DNA of 64,000 bases from an uncultured Clostridia bacterium (lineage in GTDB: Bacteria > Bacillota > Clostridia > TANB77 > CAG-508): assembly GCA_944386685.1 (NCBI GenBank), contig CALXCA010000006.1, forward strand, positions 1 to 64,000, read 5' to 3'. Under the pieces are notes generated by a model, which worked only from the letters and a program-made list of their open reading frames with translations, ran no database searches and was not told the origin of the DNA. Below are positions 8,674 through 17,365 of this stretch, piece by piece. Within the stretch, counting starts at the first letter, position 1; each line of letters opens with the position of its first letter. A program made the position numbers and the translations under genes.

Positions 8674-10749
8674 TTATTGTAAGCCTGAGAATGCACCAGA
8701 CATACTTGTTAATCCAATAAATACTAATGGAATAATTAAATATCCTACAAATAGACAAACCATTGGAGCAAAACCTACAACTTTTCCAATAATTCCTTTT
8801 TTAGAAATAAATTGCTCATTTGTAGCTTTTCTTTTTTCTCTATGATAATCTCTATCTGCGTCTAGTTCATCAAAAGCTTCTCTAATTGGTATCTTTTCAA
8901 CTGCTGCTTGTAAACTTTCTACTATTCTAATCATTGATTGATTTGTTACTGAATTTTTTAATTCCTCAAGTGCTTCCCAAGCACCTGCTTCATAGTTATT
9001 AACACATCTTGCAATTGGCTCTTTAAATATGTTTGAATATCTTTCTAGCCACTCTAGTATCATTTCTACATTTACTCTTTCAATCTTCATTAACATTAAA
9101 ATGATTGTTTGGAATTGCATAACTTCATTATCCATTTCCATTTGTCTCATTCTTTTTTGGAACATCATTAACCATACTGGAGCCATATATCCACATATAG
9201 CAAAACCAATAGCAATTAATATTTCAAACCATTTTAATCCTTCAGAATTTACTACATTTAATTTTTCTAATATTCTTTCTGCATCTGTATCTAGATTTTC
9301 ATCTGTTTCTGTATAATATTTAGATCTTACCATTTCCCTTTTTATTTGATCTACAGTAATATCTAAATCACCTTTTAATTTATCAATAAAATAATTGTCT
9401 TGTTCTGTTAATTCTTGAGCATTCTCTAAATCTTTATCTGACATTGTTCCTAAAACCTGTGTTCTAGTAGTCGGCTCTGTATAAACATAATCTACAGCCA
9501 ATTTATGTAACTGAGTTGTAAATATTATTGTAGCAATAAATGTTACAACAAAGAAACAAATCCTATTTATATATATCCATTCCATTTTAGATTTTGATGC
9601 AGAATCTTTTAACAATTTTTGCATCTTTTTATAATCTTTAGAACCTTGTTTTGGAACAAATGAGTTTACTACCTTTCTTAAAAGAGGATTTTTATAAACT
9701 TTTTCTTGCCATGGATGTTCATTTGTTGAAGAAGTTTGAACTCCTCCATTATCCTTTAGTTTTCTAGTTAAAATATAAGAAACGACTGTTAACACAACAA
9801 TTAATACTTGTGCTATTAATCCTAATTTACCATTATAAAAACTACTTGTAAATGAGAAATTAGCAATACACCAATTTTTTAGTGGTTCAAGTAATAATAC
9901 AGGCACAATTGAAATTACAGATAAACTTTGAAATACATAATTTAATTTATCTCTTTTTAAAATTTCAATTTGCATTTCTTGTGTTATATTATCAATATTT
10001 TTTAAGTACAATGATGAATTATCATTATCTTTTCTATCTCCAAATTCTTTTGTCATATAAGATATACCAGCAAATTCTTTTAAGTAACTATTTGGAGCAA
10101 CATCATAATATTTTTCAAGTTCAGTTTCTGGGTCATCAGAAATTAGAATTTCGTATATTTTCTCTCCTTGTTTAGAAACATTTTTTTCATCATCAAGTGA
10201 AATTTGGTATATGGCTTCTTCAACCATGTTATATTCATGATAAGCATGTCTAATTTCTGCAAAGAAGTCAACTTGTTCTTTTAATAAATTATTATCAATT
10301 TTATCAACCATTCCATCTACCATTGTATCAACAATAAATAGTTCGAAAATTAATAAAATACTCATTAGTAATATATTTTGTTTTGTTAAAACAATTGTAA
10401 GTACTACTATTGGAATTAATATAATTATTGCTTTTAGTAATATTTTAGTTGCATCACGTCTTGTAGCATATTCATCATCAATATTAATAATCTCAAGTCT
10501 TCTACGTAATTTATATAAATATCTTTTTATGAAAGGTATTCTAATACAAGTAATATATGCTTTTTGAAAAAAAATCTCCATTGAAAAACTTTGTCTTTTA
10601 GTACCTTGTTGTAATTTTTTTATTTGTCTATATTCAGATTTTGCAAGTTTTTTATTCAAAATAACATATGCTATTATAATAAGCACAAATAATCCAATTG
10701 CACCAAATAATATATATTTTAGCATATCTGTACTCATTAATTCAAACAC
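8674..10749 (-). CDS. Fused TadB/TadC-like inner-membrane platform protein
   Basis: Platform protein of Tad/type II secretion-type machines, which transmits ATPase motion to pilin polymerisation. The 691 residues contain an N-terminal helix (about 12-31), a helix pair near 105-145, a first T2SSF-like helical region (FFAEIRHAYHEYNMVEEAIYQI, about 185-205), further helices, and a second T2SSF-like region near 560-650 (MILEWLERYSNIF, ESLQAAVEKIPIREAFDELD) followed by a C-terminal helix. Classical Tad loci encode TadB and TadC as two proteins of about 300 residues each; one double-length chain here is unusual. It lies 28 bp after the ATPase gene. Confidence 0.8.
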   Translation of the reverse strand: MFELMSTDMLKYILFGAIGLFVLIIIAYVILNKKLAKSEYRQIKKLQQGTKRQSFSMEIFFQKAYITCIRIPFIKRYLYKLRRRLEIINIDDEYATRRDATKILLKAIIILIPIVVLTIVLTKQNILLMSILLIFELFIVDTMVDGMVDKIDNNLLKEQVDFFAEIRHAYHEYNMVEEAIYQISLDDEKNVSKQGEKIYEILISDDPETELEKYYDVAPNSYLKEFAGISYMTKEFGDRKDNDNSSLYLKNIDNITQEMQIEILKRDKLNYVFQSLSVISIVPVLLLEPLKNWCIANFSFTSSFYNGKLGLIAQVLIVVLTVVSYILTRKLKDNGGVQTSSTNEHPWQEKVYKNPLLRKVVNSFVPKQGSKDYKKMQKLLKDSASKSKMEWIYINRICFFVVTFIATIIFTTQLHKLAVDYVYTEPTTRTQVLGTMSDKDLENAQELTEQDNYFIDKLKGDLDITVDQIKREMVRSKYYTETDENLDTDAERILEKLNVVNSEGLKWFEILIAIGFAICGYMAPVWLMMFQKRMRQMEMDNEVMQFQTIILMLMKIERVNVEMILEWLERYSNIFKEPIARCVNNYEAGAWEALEELKNSVTNQSMIRIVESLQAAVEKIPIREAFDELDADRDYHREKRKATNEQFISKKGIIGKVVGFAPMVCLFVGYLIIPLVFIGLTSMSGAFSGLQ

Positions 10750-10777
10750 CTCTCTTTCTGTTAAAAAAATTTAAAAA

Positions 10778-12688
10778 TTATTTTCTTTTTGATTTAACAG
10801 TCTTTCCCCAGTTTTCTTCTATAAATTTATCAAATTCAATAGCATCAGATTCATCCATATTAGATCTCATTTCACTAATATTTTGGTCTGAAATTTTATT
10901 TGTTAACTGATATTCTCCATCAATATATTCTAATACATTTTGATAAACATATAGTTTTTGTTCTGTAACCTTAGAAAAATATGTTGTTGCATTATCAAAA
11001 AATTTAACCCATTTATCATCCATATTTTTTTCTGTTCTATAATCATAATTATATTCAGATGTATCTTTAATTGGAATACATTCTGTTACTCTTTCTATGT
11101 ATCTTCTACCTCTAAAGTCTTTCTTTAAATGTATATCAAAATTTAATACTTGTACTACTTGTTCTTCAGCAGTTTTTTCGTTTTTAAATACTCCTGCTCT
11201 TAACATTGAGTTTCTTAATGCTGTAACTAAGTCTGGGAATGTTTTAGCATGGTGAGTAAATAATGTAAATTTAGAAGCAACCTGTGCTGATTGAATCATC
11301 CAAGATGCTACAGGGTCTGTTGCAACCTCACCTATGATATTAACAGAACCATCAGTTTTTTTCTGTACGTCCAAACACTCTTGTCCAGAAATTGTTTCTG
11401 TCTCACGCATTGATAAAATATTTCTTGTTGGATAAACTTTTCTTAAGTGTAACTCAAATGCAGTTTCTGTAATACGCAAGTTCATTGTTTCATATATATT
11501 TTCAATTAAACCCATAAGCAATGTTGTTTTACCACAACCTTGCTCACCTGTAACAGAAATAATTCTTGCTCCTTTTACAAGGTATTTTAATAATTCAATT
11601 GCTTTTTCTTTTCCTTGCATTTCTCCAGTCCATTGTTCAACTGTAGCACGTTTTACATCAAACTTTCTTACGAAAAATGCCCATGTTTCTGACATACTAG
11701 GTCTTACTACAACAACACGAGATCCATCTTTCATTTCATTAATTTTATATCCATTTGTATCAGATAACTGACCAGGGTTATTGTATTTATATATATTTTG
11801 GCAAACTCTTTTCAACTCTGATTCAGAGCCAAATGATAGAAATGCTAAACGTATAGATTTACCTTGGAAGAATATCCAAATACTATCACATGCACGAGGA
11901 ACTTTATGTTCAGTAACTTGTGCCATATAATCTGTTGTACCTGTTTGTGCAACTTGATTTAAAAAGCTTTCTGGCAAACCAGATACACCACCAGAAACAC
12001 CATCAATGTTCATATCTCTAATTTCATCAATTGAACTATATCCTTTATAATGTTGATAAATTCTTTGAACTACAATTTCTAATTTATCTCTAAAATTCAA
12101 CATTATTCTTTCTTTTTCAAAAATTTCAGAAATTTCCTCAGCAGTTATTACATAAGATGGCTTTGTTTCACCTTGCAAATATTTTAAAGTTGCAAGATTA
12201 TATCTTTTTATAAGTTCTGTTAAAGCTTCATATCCAAATTCTTTTTTATACATATATAATAAGATGTCAAATTTATCTTGTGCAGTTAGTAAAGATGGCA
12301 TATCAAAAGGAATTGCTCTAGATATATTTGTTTCATCAATACCATACTCTTTTTCTAGAATATCTAAAATTAATTCTTTTACATATTTTTTATCATTTAT
12401 ATCACCATATGTACAACCTTTTAAAGCTTTTTTTAATGCATATTTTTTGTTTTTTCTTCTTTTTAATTCTTCTTCTGATAGTCCAATATCATAAAGATTT
12501 ACTTTTGTAATTTCATCCAATCTCTTTTTTACATATTCTCTCATTTTATCAAGAGTGTATGTCTGATCATCTTGATCTACTTCTTTTTCAACTTCAGCAT
12601 TTTTATTTTTATTAATATAATAAATTACTAATAACGCACCAACTATAAAAACCAAAAGTATTAAAAGTATATTAATCAATATCATCAC
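10778..12688 (-). CDS. CpaF/TadA-like secretion ATPase with N-terminal membrane helix
   Basis: Hexameric ATPase that should power pilin assembly. The 636 residues carry Walker A GEQGCGKTT near residue 385, and the Walker B region reads NIIGEVATDPVASW where relatives usually have GEVRG. A histidine-rich box FTHHAKTFPDLV and arginines (ALRNSMLRAG) follow, as in the GspE/TadA family. Unlike typical cytoplasmic CpaF, the chain begins with a hydrophobic helix (residues 2-25, ILINILLILLVFIVGALLVI) and then a charged linker, so it may be membrane tethered. The start overlaps the preceding gene's end by 4 bp (ATGA), indicating translational coupling with the CpaE-like gene. Confidence 0.88.
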   Translation of the reverse strand: MMILINILLILLVFIVGALLVIYYINKNKNAEVEKEVDQDDQTYTLDKMREYVKKRLDEITKVNLYDIGLSEEELKRRKNKKYALKKALKGCTYGDINDKKYVKELILDILEKEYGIDETNISRAIPFDMPSLLTAQDKFDILLYMYKKEFGYEALTELIKRYNLATLKYLQGETKPSYVITAEEISEIFEKERIMLNFRDKLEIVVQRIYQHYKGYSSIDEIRDMNIDGVSGGVSGLPESFLNQVAQTGTTDYMAQVTEHKVPRACDSIWIFFQGKSIRLAFLSFGSESELKRVCQNIYKYNNPGQLSDTNGYKINEMKDGSRVVVVRPSMSETWAFFVRKFDVKRATVEQWTGEMQGKEKAIELLKYLVKGARIISVTGEQGCGKTTLLMGLIENIYETMNLRITETAFELHLRKVYPTRNILSMRETETISGQECLDVQKKTDGSVNIIGEVATDPVASWMIQSAQVASKFTLFTHHAKTFPDLVTALRNSMLRAGVFKNEKTAEEQVVQVLNFDIHLKKDFRGRRYIERVTECIPIKDTSEYNYDYRTEKNMDDKWVKFFDNATTYFSKVTEQKLYVYQNVLEYIDGEYQLTNKISDQNISEMRSNMDESDAIEFDKFIEENWGKTVKSKRK

Positions 12689-13545
12689 CCCATTCTCATT
12701 TGCAATTCTTGTAATCTATTCATTATAAAGTTTACTATTCTTTGAATTTCTTTCATAAAAATATAATTTTTATCTGTTGTATCTTTTATATTACTTAACT
12801 TTAAGAATAAATCCATAACATCTGCTTCTTCAGCTGCCTCAAAATACAATGTATTATATGGAATTACTAAAACTTCCCCTTTTTCTTCTAAATATTTAGC
12901 AAGATTCTTTTTATTATATTTAGATTCATCATCATATTTTGCTATTGCAACAGTACTTTTATATGTATTTAAATTCTTGTTGTTTTGTTTTACATCTATA
13001 TATCTTTCAATATCAGAAACTTTTTGAGTTGTAATATAAATATTCATGTCTGAAATGTCTAATATTTTATTTTTCATTTCTAAATTTAAACGTCCATCTA
13101 AATCTACAAGTACAATGTCATAATATTGATTAGCTACTTGTAATATTTTACAATAGTTTTGATAAACATCTGAATATAATTCCATATTTGGATTTGAAAA
13201 ATTGTCAGAAGAACCATTAAATCCAAATAATACTTCAAATCTTCCTTTTAATATAGGTTGAGAATAGTCTGTTATTATATCTGGTTCTAGTTTGTTACTA
13301 TAAACTAGTCTAATAAGTCCTTCAATTCCTGTTTCTACTTCTAATCCACCATTATTTTTCAACATTTTTGCTTTTGATATATTTGTTTTCCAAAAACATC
13401 TTTTTATTGTCATATCATTTACACTTGTTGAAACTAATAAAATTTTCAAATTACGTTCTATTGCCATTTTTGTTGCAATAGCAACAGCTGATAAAGTTTG
13501 ACCATTTGTTTTTTTATCACAACTCCATAAAGTTACAATTGACAT
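12685..13545 (-). CDS. CpaE/MinD-like protein with degenerate P-loop
   Basis: The 286-residue protein has the fold pattern of CpaE/TadZ and MinD: an N-terminal beta strand and loop (VTLWSCDKKTNGQTLSAVAI), then LKILLVST, later YDIVLVDLDGRL, and a strand VIPYNT. The P-loop position reads KKTNGQT where a deviant Walker A would read KGGxGKT, so the signature glycines and the second lysine are lost and ATP hydrolysis is doubtful. In Tad systems CpaE/TadZ localises the machine to a pole or site. AAAGGAG is well placed before the ATG, and the end overlaps the ATPase gene. Confidence 0.75.
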   Translation of the reverse strand: MSIVTLWSCDKKTNGQTLSAVAIATKMAIERNLKILLVSTSVNDMTIKRCFWKTNISKAKMLKNNGGLEVETGIEGLIRLVYSNKLEPDIITDYSQPILKGRFEVLFGFNGSSDNFSNPNMELYSDVYQNYCKILQVANQYYDIVLVDLDGRLNLEMKNKILDISDMNIYITTQKVSDIERYIDVKQNNKNLNTYKSTVAIAKYDDESKYNKKNLAKYLEEKGEVLVIPYNTLYFEAAEEADVMDLFLKLSNIKDTTDKNYIFMKEIQRIVNFIMNRLQELQMRMG

Positions 13546-13557
13546 ATTTTTTCTCCT

Positions 13558-14244
13558 TTATAAATCTTTCATTATATTTTTTATATTTCTAGGTCCTAAA
13601 TTTGGATCTATTTCATTCATCATAAAAGAAACATTCTCTCTAAAAATATTACTTAAGTTTTTTAATTTAATATTTTCTAGTCTTTGATTTTCTATTAATG
13701 CCGCTTGATCTCCATTTTCAAGTGGAAAGTAAAGTTTATTATCATCCCATTCAACTTTTACACCTAATGCTAGGTAATTAAAATATTCTTCTTCTTCTTT
13801 AAACATTTCTTTAGAAAAAAATAATTTTTCCATTCTAACAGGTGTCTCAAGAAAACGTAATATTTCAATTCCTTTATTTAAAGAATAGGCATCAAATGAA
13901 GTAATGTAATACAATAAATCAAATCTATATAAGTCAAAATCTTCAAAGCCTTCATAATCATCTACATCAACAAAAATAAAATCATATTCTAAACTTGCTT
14001 CTTCTTCTACTCCAATATATTGAATTACTTTTTCATAATTTTCAAATCCAACAGCAACATCTATATCTTGATAAGTTGTTATATATGATCTTGTTGGTAT
14101 TATAGATGGTACAACATATTTAGTTTTTTGGACAGATGTTCCATCAATAAATAATACTCTTTGTTGTGATTTTATTAAAATCTTAGAAAGACAAAGTATT
14201 AAATCTGTTTTATCAAAAACTCCTACAAATCCAATTTTTCTCAT
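13558..14244 (-). CDS. Second CpaE-like protein, degenerate P-loop
   Basis: The 228-residue protein starts IGFVGVFDKTDLILCLSKIL, followed by RVLFIDGT and YDFIFVDVDDYEGF, the strand order of MinD/CpaE-like NTPases. The P-loop is reduced to GVFDKTD. It lies 12 bp upstream of the other CpaE-like gene, and the two probably descend from one duplication or act as a heterodimer (inference). Two adjacent degenerate TadZ-like proteins may serve as a membrane-localising scaffold rather than an ATPase. AAAGGA precedes the ATG. Confidence 0.65.
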   Translation of the reverse strand: MRKIGFVGVFDKTDLILCLSKILIKSQQRVLFIDGTSVQKTKYVVPSIIPTRSYITTYQDIDVAVGFENYEKVIQYIGVEEEASLEYDFIFVDVDDYEGFEDFDLYRFDLLYYITSFDAYSLNKGIEILRFLETPVRMEKLFFSKEMFKEEEEYFNYLALGVKVEWDDNKLYFPLENGDQAALIENQRLENIKLKNLSNIFRENVSFMMNEIDPNLGPRNIKNIMKDL

Positions 14245-14315
14245 ATAATTATCCTTTCAGTACATTGTTTATTAAATTATCATATAGTAAGGGCATATTA
14301 TATATGCCCCACCTT

Positions 14316-15431
14316 TTACTCTACTACCGCATCAAGTGATTCAATATAGTTTCTTCTTGCTGATTGAGCATTTGTTGAACTTTCATCTAAACCTGTTTGT
14401 ACATTTGCATTGTATGATGGATCACCATTTATTGCTGATTGTAAATATTCATTTCTTGCAGTTGTTGCAGGTGCTTGATATCTTCTTCTTAATTCATTTT
14501 TAGCTTCTTCTACAACATTTGGATTTGTTATATTTCCACTTGAATCAATTCCAAGTAATGTTGTAACAGCTGAATTTGGTCTATATGTAGGAACTGCTGC
14601 ATCTTGCATTCCTGCCTCTTTATACTTAGTTGCATATAATTTAGCCCCTTGTATTCCATATGCTTCTACAATTGCACTAGACATTGTAAGAATTTCATCT
14701 TCTCTTAAGCTTAATCTTATTGTATCAGCAATATATGTTCCATCACTATTTAGAGGAATTTCTACTTCTTTTTTAGATATAACTATAAAATCTTGACCAT
14801 TTGGTGCCATTAATCTTATATCAACATAATCTCCTGTTTCTAAGCTTACAGGTAAAACAACCATATTATATTCTTGTACTCTTACATCATCTGTTATAAT
14901 TGCATCTGATTGCACTACAAGTTCTGGTGTTATAACTGTATTTGCATTCATATCTACTTTAGCTAAAACTGGTACATTATTTAATTCAATAGATTGTCTG
15001 TTACCATTTCTATCTTCTGTATAATAGTTTCCTGTTGACTCATCTGTATATACTCTTACTGTTTGATTATTTGAATCTATATAATATAATCCATCTTCAT
15101 CTGTATTTAACATTGTTCCATCTACTGTTTGTAAATACCATCCGCTTATAACATCTGCAACAGATGTTGCATTTGATGGTATTGTATTTCTGTCTACAGA
15201 CATTAATGTAAACATATCTTCTGTAAGTGCTTGACCAGATCTAACATCTTGGTTTAAAACATATACTCTAGCAAGAGCAGCTTGTGCTTCATCTTGCTCA
15301 TCTTTCATACTTTTCAAAAGGAACAATAATACTCCTATTATTAATCCTGTTATAATTAGAGTTACTAAAACTCCTGTTAAAAATGATGTTCTTGCTTTTT
15401 TTTGCATTGGATTCATTGCCATTTTTATCAC
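14316..15431 (-). CDS. CpaB/RcpC-like SAF-domain protein
   Basis: First gene of the pilus-like operon. The 371 residues have a membrane helix at about 17-37 (VLVTLIITGLIIGVLLFLL) and then an SAF/CpaB domain starting ARVYVLNQDVRSGQALTEDMF. The SAF core is interrupted by about 45 residues rich in D, N and Y, resumes at VPVLAKVDMNANTVITPELV, and is followed by the RcpC-like part MVVLPVSLETGDYVDIRL. In Gram-negatives CpaB stabilises the secretin; no secretin is expected here, so it may bind peptidoglycan or form part of the exit channel. The listed start is GTG 3 nt after AAGGAAGG; the ATG nine bases later is also possible. Confidence 0.82.
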   Translation of the reverse strand: MIKMAMNPMQKKARTSFLTGVLVTLIITGLIIGVLLFLLKSMKDEQDEAQAALARVYVLNQDVRSGQALTEDMFTLMSVDRNTIPSNATSVADVISGWYLQTVDGTMLNTDEDGLYYIDSNNQTVRVYTDESTGNYYTEDRNGNRQSIELNNVPVLAKVDMNANTVITPELVVQSDAIITDDVRVQEYNMVVLPVSLETGDYVDIRLMAPNGQDFIVISKKEVEIPLNSDGTYIADTIRLSLREDEILTMSSAIVEAYGIQGAKLYATKYKEAGMQDAAVPTYRPNSAVTTLLGIDSSGNITNPNVVEEAKNELRRRYQAPATTARNEYLQSAINGDPSYNANVQTGLDESSTNAQSARRNYIESLDAVVE

Positions 15432-15460
15432 ATTCCTTCCTTTCGTTCTTTTCTTTTTTA

Positions 15461-15489
15461 ATTTTACAATATTTTTATATAAAAATCAA
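15461..15489 (-). promoter_or_regulatory. Promoter of the pilus-like operon
   Basis: Minus strand TTGATT (15484-15489), 17-bp spacer ending TTG, and TAAAAT (15461-15466). It sits about 30 bp upstream of the CpaB-like start and should drive the roughly 12-kb operon. Confidence 0.6.
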
Positions 15490-15503
15490 CAAAATTAGTC
15501 TAT

Positions 15504-15653
15504 TGTAATATAAAATTAATACTACTGTAATATTTTTGTAATATTTATTTTTGGTTTTTATTATTTACATTATCTTCCAAAACGATATTGTTGTAATATT
15601 GATTTTCAAGTAGTCTCACTCACATTATTATTAAGCAAATACTGTTGTAATAT
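15504..15653. promoter_or_regulatory. Five copies of TGTAATAT upstream of the pilus-like operon
   Basis: TGTAATAT occurs at 15504, 15526, 15537, 15592 and 15646. The first three are spaced 22 and 11 bp, close to whole helical turns, just upstream of the operon promoter. The last lies within the end of the HAD gene. They could be regulator sites; in such AT-rich DNA chance copies are possible. Confidence 0.4.
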
Positions 15654-16499
15654 TTTTGCCACTCCATCATTATCATTACTTTCTGTTACTATATTTGCTT
15701 GTTCTTTTATATATGGTGCACTTTCTCCCATCGCTACACCTAATCCTGCATTTTGAATCATTTTTACATCATTTGCATTATCACCAATTGTAATAACTTC
15801 ATCTTTTGTAATATTTAACATTTCTATTAGCATTTCTAATGCATTCCACTTATCTACATTTTTTGATGTAATTTCTGTATAAAAATATTCTAAAGCAATT
15901 TCTTCTGTTCCCTGTTTTATTAACTTTCTTGACATGTGAGATACATCTAATATTTCTATATCTGTTATTTCTTTAATTTTTTTTAATATAGATTTAAATA
16001 CTAATTGATTATTATCACATATCATTATTTTTAAAATCTTTTCATCTTTTTCTTCTATGTAATTATATACATCTTGTACTATATTTATATGTGTTTTTTC
16101 TTTTTCTTCTTTATTTAAGTTTTCTTTATAATAATAAAGTGTATTATAATTTAAATTTTTTGTTATAATCCCATTTTCTGTATATACACTATAATATATA
16201 CTATTTTCTTCACATATTTTAATTACTTGTTGTGCTTTATTTTTACTTAAAACATTTTCATATAAAATTTTGTCATTTTTTATGTCATAAGTAATTGCTC
16301 CATTTCCTGATATAAAATAATTTTCACTGTTAATTTCTTTAGAAAAGTTTTTTACAGAGTTAATAGTTCTTCCAGAAGCAATTATAACTTCTATTCCTTT
16401 TTCTTGAACTTTTTTTATTACATCTTTTGTATTTTGTGTTATAATACCATATTTATTTAACATGGTTCCGTCTAAATCTATTGCGATTAATTTATACAT
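15606..16499 (-). CDS. Cof-type HAD-IIB phosphatase
   Basis: Cytoplasmic phosphatase of the HAD superfamily, subclass IIB, likely acting on sugar phosphates or nucleotides; the exact substrate cannot be read from sequence. Motif I is DLDGTML at residues 8-14, motif II lies in IIASGRT near 40, a lysine is in the cap-to-core region (VDKWNALEML), and motif IV is GDNANDVKMI near 240. The 297 residues are normal for the family. It has its own promoter and ends about 175 bp before the pilus-like operon start. Confidence 0.9.
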   Translation of the reverse strand: MYKLIAIDLDGTMLNKYGIITQNTKDVIKKVQEKGIEVIIASGRTINSVKNFSKEINSENYFISGNGAITYDIKNDKILYENVLSKNKAQQVIKICEENSIYYSVYTENGIITKNLNYNTLYYYKENLNKEEKEKTHINIVQDVYNYIEEKDEKILKIMICDNNQLVFKSILKKIKEITDIEILDVSHMSRKLIKQGTEEIALEYFYTEITSKNVDKWNALEMLIEMLNITKDEVITIGDNANDVKMIQNAGLGVAMGESAPYIKEQANIVTESNDNDGVAKILQQYLLNNNVSETT

Positions 16500-16520
16500 T
16501 TGTTTTTCTCCTTCTAGTAA

Positions 16521-16549
16521 ATTGTAATCAATATTAAAAAAAATTGCAA
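16521..16549 (-). promoter_or_regulatory. Promoter of the HAD phosphatase gene
   Basis: Minus strand TTGCAA (16544-16549), 17-bp spacer, TACAAT (16521-16526), just before GAAGGAG and the ATG. Confidence 0.6.
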
Positions 16550-16756
16550 TATTTTTCTACAAAATTTTTATAATTGGAAAAAAATTCTTGTTTAAATAAT
16601 TTAAATTTGCATATTCTATTTTTAGAAAAAGTTTTTACTTTTTCATAAAAAAACAGAAATGTAGTTTATTCTACAATATCTGAGTTCTATATAAAAATAT
16701 AGTATTAAAATTATATAGAAATATAAGAAGTTATATATAACGGAGGTGAATAACAG

Positions 16757-16957
16757 ATGGCAAACTCAAACAGCAATAAAAAATTAGTACCAGAAGCTAT
16801 GAGTGCTTTAGATAAATTCAAATACGAAGTTGCTTCAGAAATCGGTGTAACATTAAAAGATGGTTACAATGGAGATATATCAGCTAAAGATGCTGGTAAA
16901 ATAGGTGGAAACATGGTTAGAAAAATGATTCAACAAGTTGAAAACAACATGAAATAG
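16757..16957 (+). CDS. Alpha/beta-type small acid-soluble spore protein
   Basis: DNA-binding protein that saturates spore DNA and protects it from UV, and is degraded by the Gpr protease at germination. The 66 residues fit the family: N-terminal polar tail, LVPEAMSALDKFKYEVASEIGV containing the Gpr-cleavage region (KYEVASEIG), and the second conserved segment GYNGDISAKDAGKIGGNMVRKM. It is the only plus-strand gene in the window. The ribosome binding site GGAGGTG (16742-16748) is very strong with 8-nt spacing. Sigma-G control is expected, but I could not place its boxes. Codon use looks richer in GC than the neighbours, typical of highly expressed SASPs. Confidence 0.97.
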   Translation: MANSNSNKKLVPEAMSALDKFKYEVASEIGVTLKDGYNGDISAKDAGKIGGNMVRKMIQQVENNMK

Positions 16958-17175
16958 TTTTAGTTTATATTATTTTTATAAATTAATGCATTTTTCTATA
17001 AATGTTTGAATATAATATAATAAATCTATTTAAATTATATTATTTTAAAAATTTATTTATATTTTATTTAATAAATTTTAATAATTTGTATTATTAAATT
17101 TAATTAGATTTTATTAACTTATTAGGCAGAAGTATTATTCTTGGTTTTATTTATGTTTTAAGTTTAAGCATACAT

Positions 17176-17202
17176 AAAGGCAGGAGTTGTGCTCCTGCCT
17201 TT
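17176..17202. terminator. Terminator after the spore protein gene
   Basis: AAAGGCAGGAG, loop TTGTG, CTCCTGCCTTT followed by TACTG. An 11-bp perfect GC-containing stem. It probably ends the plus-strand spore-protein transcript. The gap between 16958 and 17175 is otherwise bare AT-rich sequence. Confidence 0.8.
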
Positions 17203-17206
17203 TACT

Positions 17207-17365
17207 GATTGGGGACAGACCCTAACCTTGATGATTGGAGACAGACCCTAACCTTGATGATTGGGGACAGATCCTAATCGTTTAAAAATAATTAAAATTT
17301 GTACTAAGTAAATAACGGTTAGGGTCTGTCCCCAATCATCAAGGTTAGGGTCTGTCCCCAATCGT
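17207..17365. repeat. Cluster of GGGGACAGACCCTAA repeats, direct and inverted
   Basis: Three forward units (near 17207, 17233, 17259) and two inverted units (17315-17337 and 17343-17364) of GATTGGGGACAGACCCTAAC around a 34-bp AT spacer. The arms can fold into a long hairpin. The last unit lies inside the 3' end of the MYG1-family gene and supplies its last five codons (I-G-D-R-P) and stop. Related GGACCGACCCTAA units occur at 19007-19070. They resemble REP-type palindromes; no transposase is nearby. Confidence 0.85.

Noticed and set aside
17207-17365. CRISPR array
   Set aside because: Only five units, some inverted, spacers not unique or equal in length, no cas genes.
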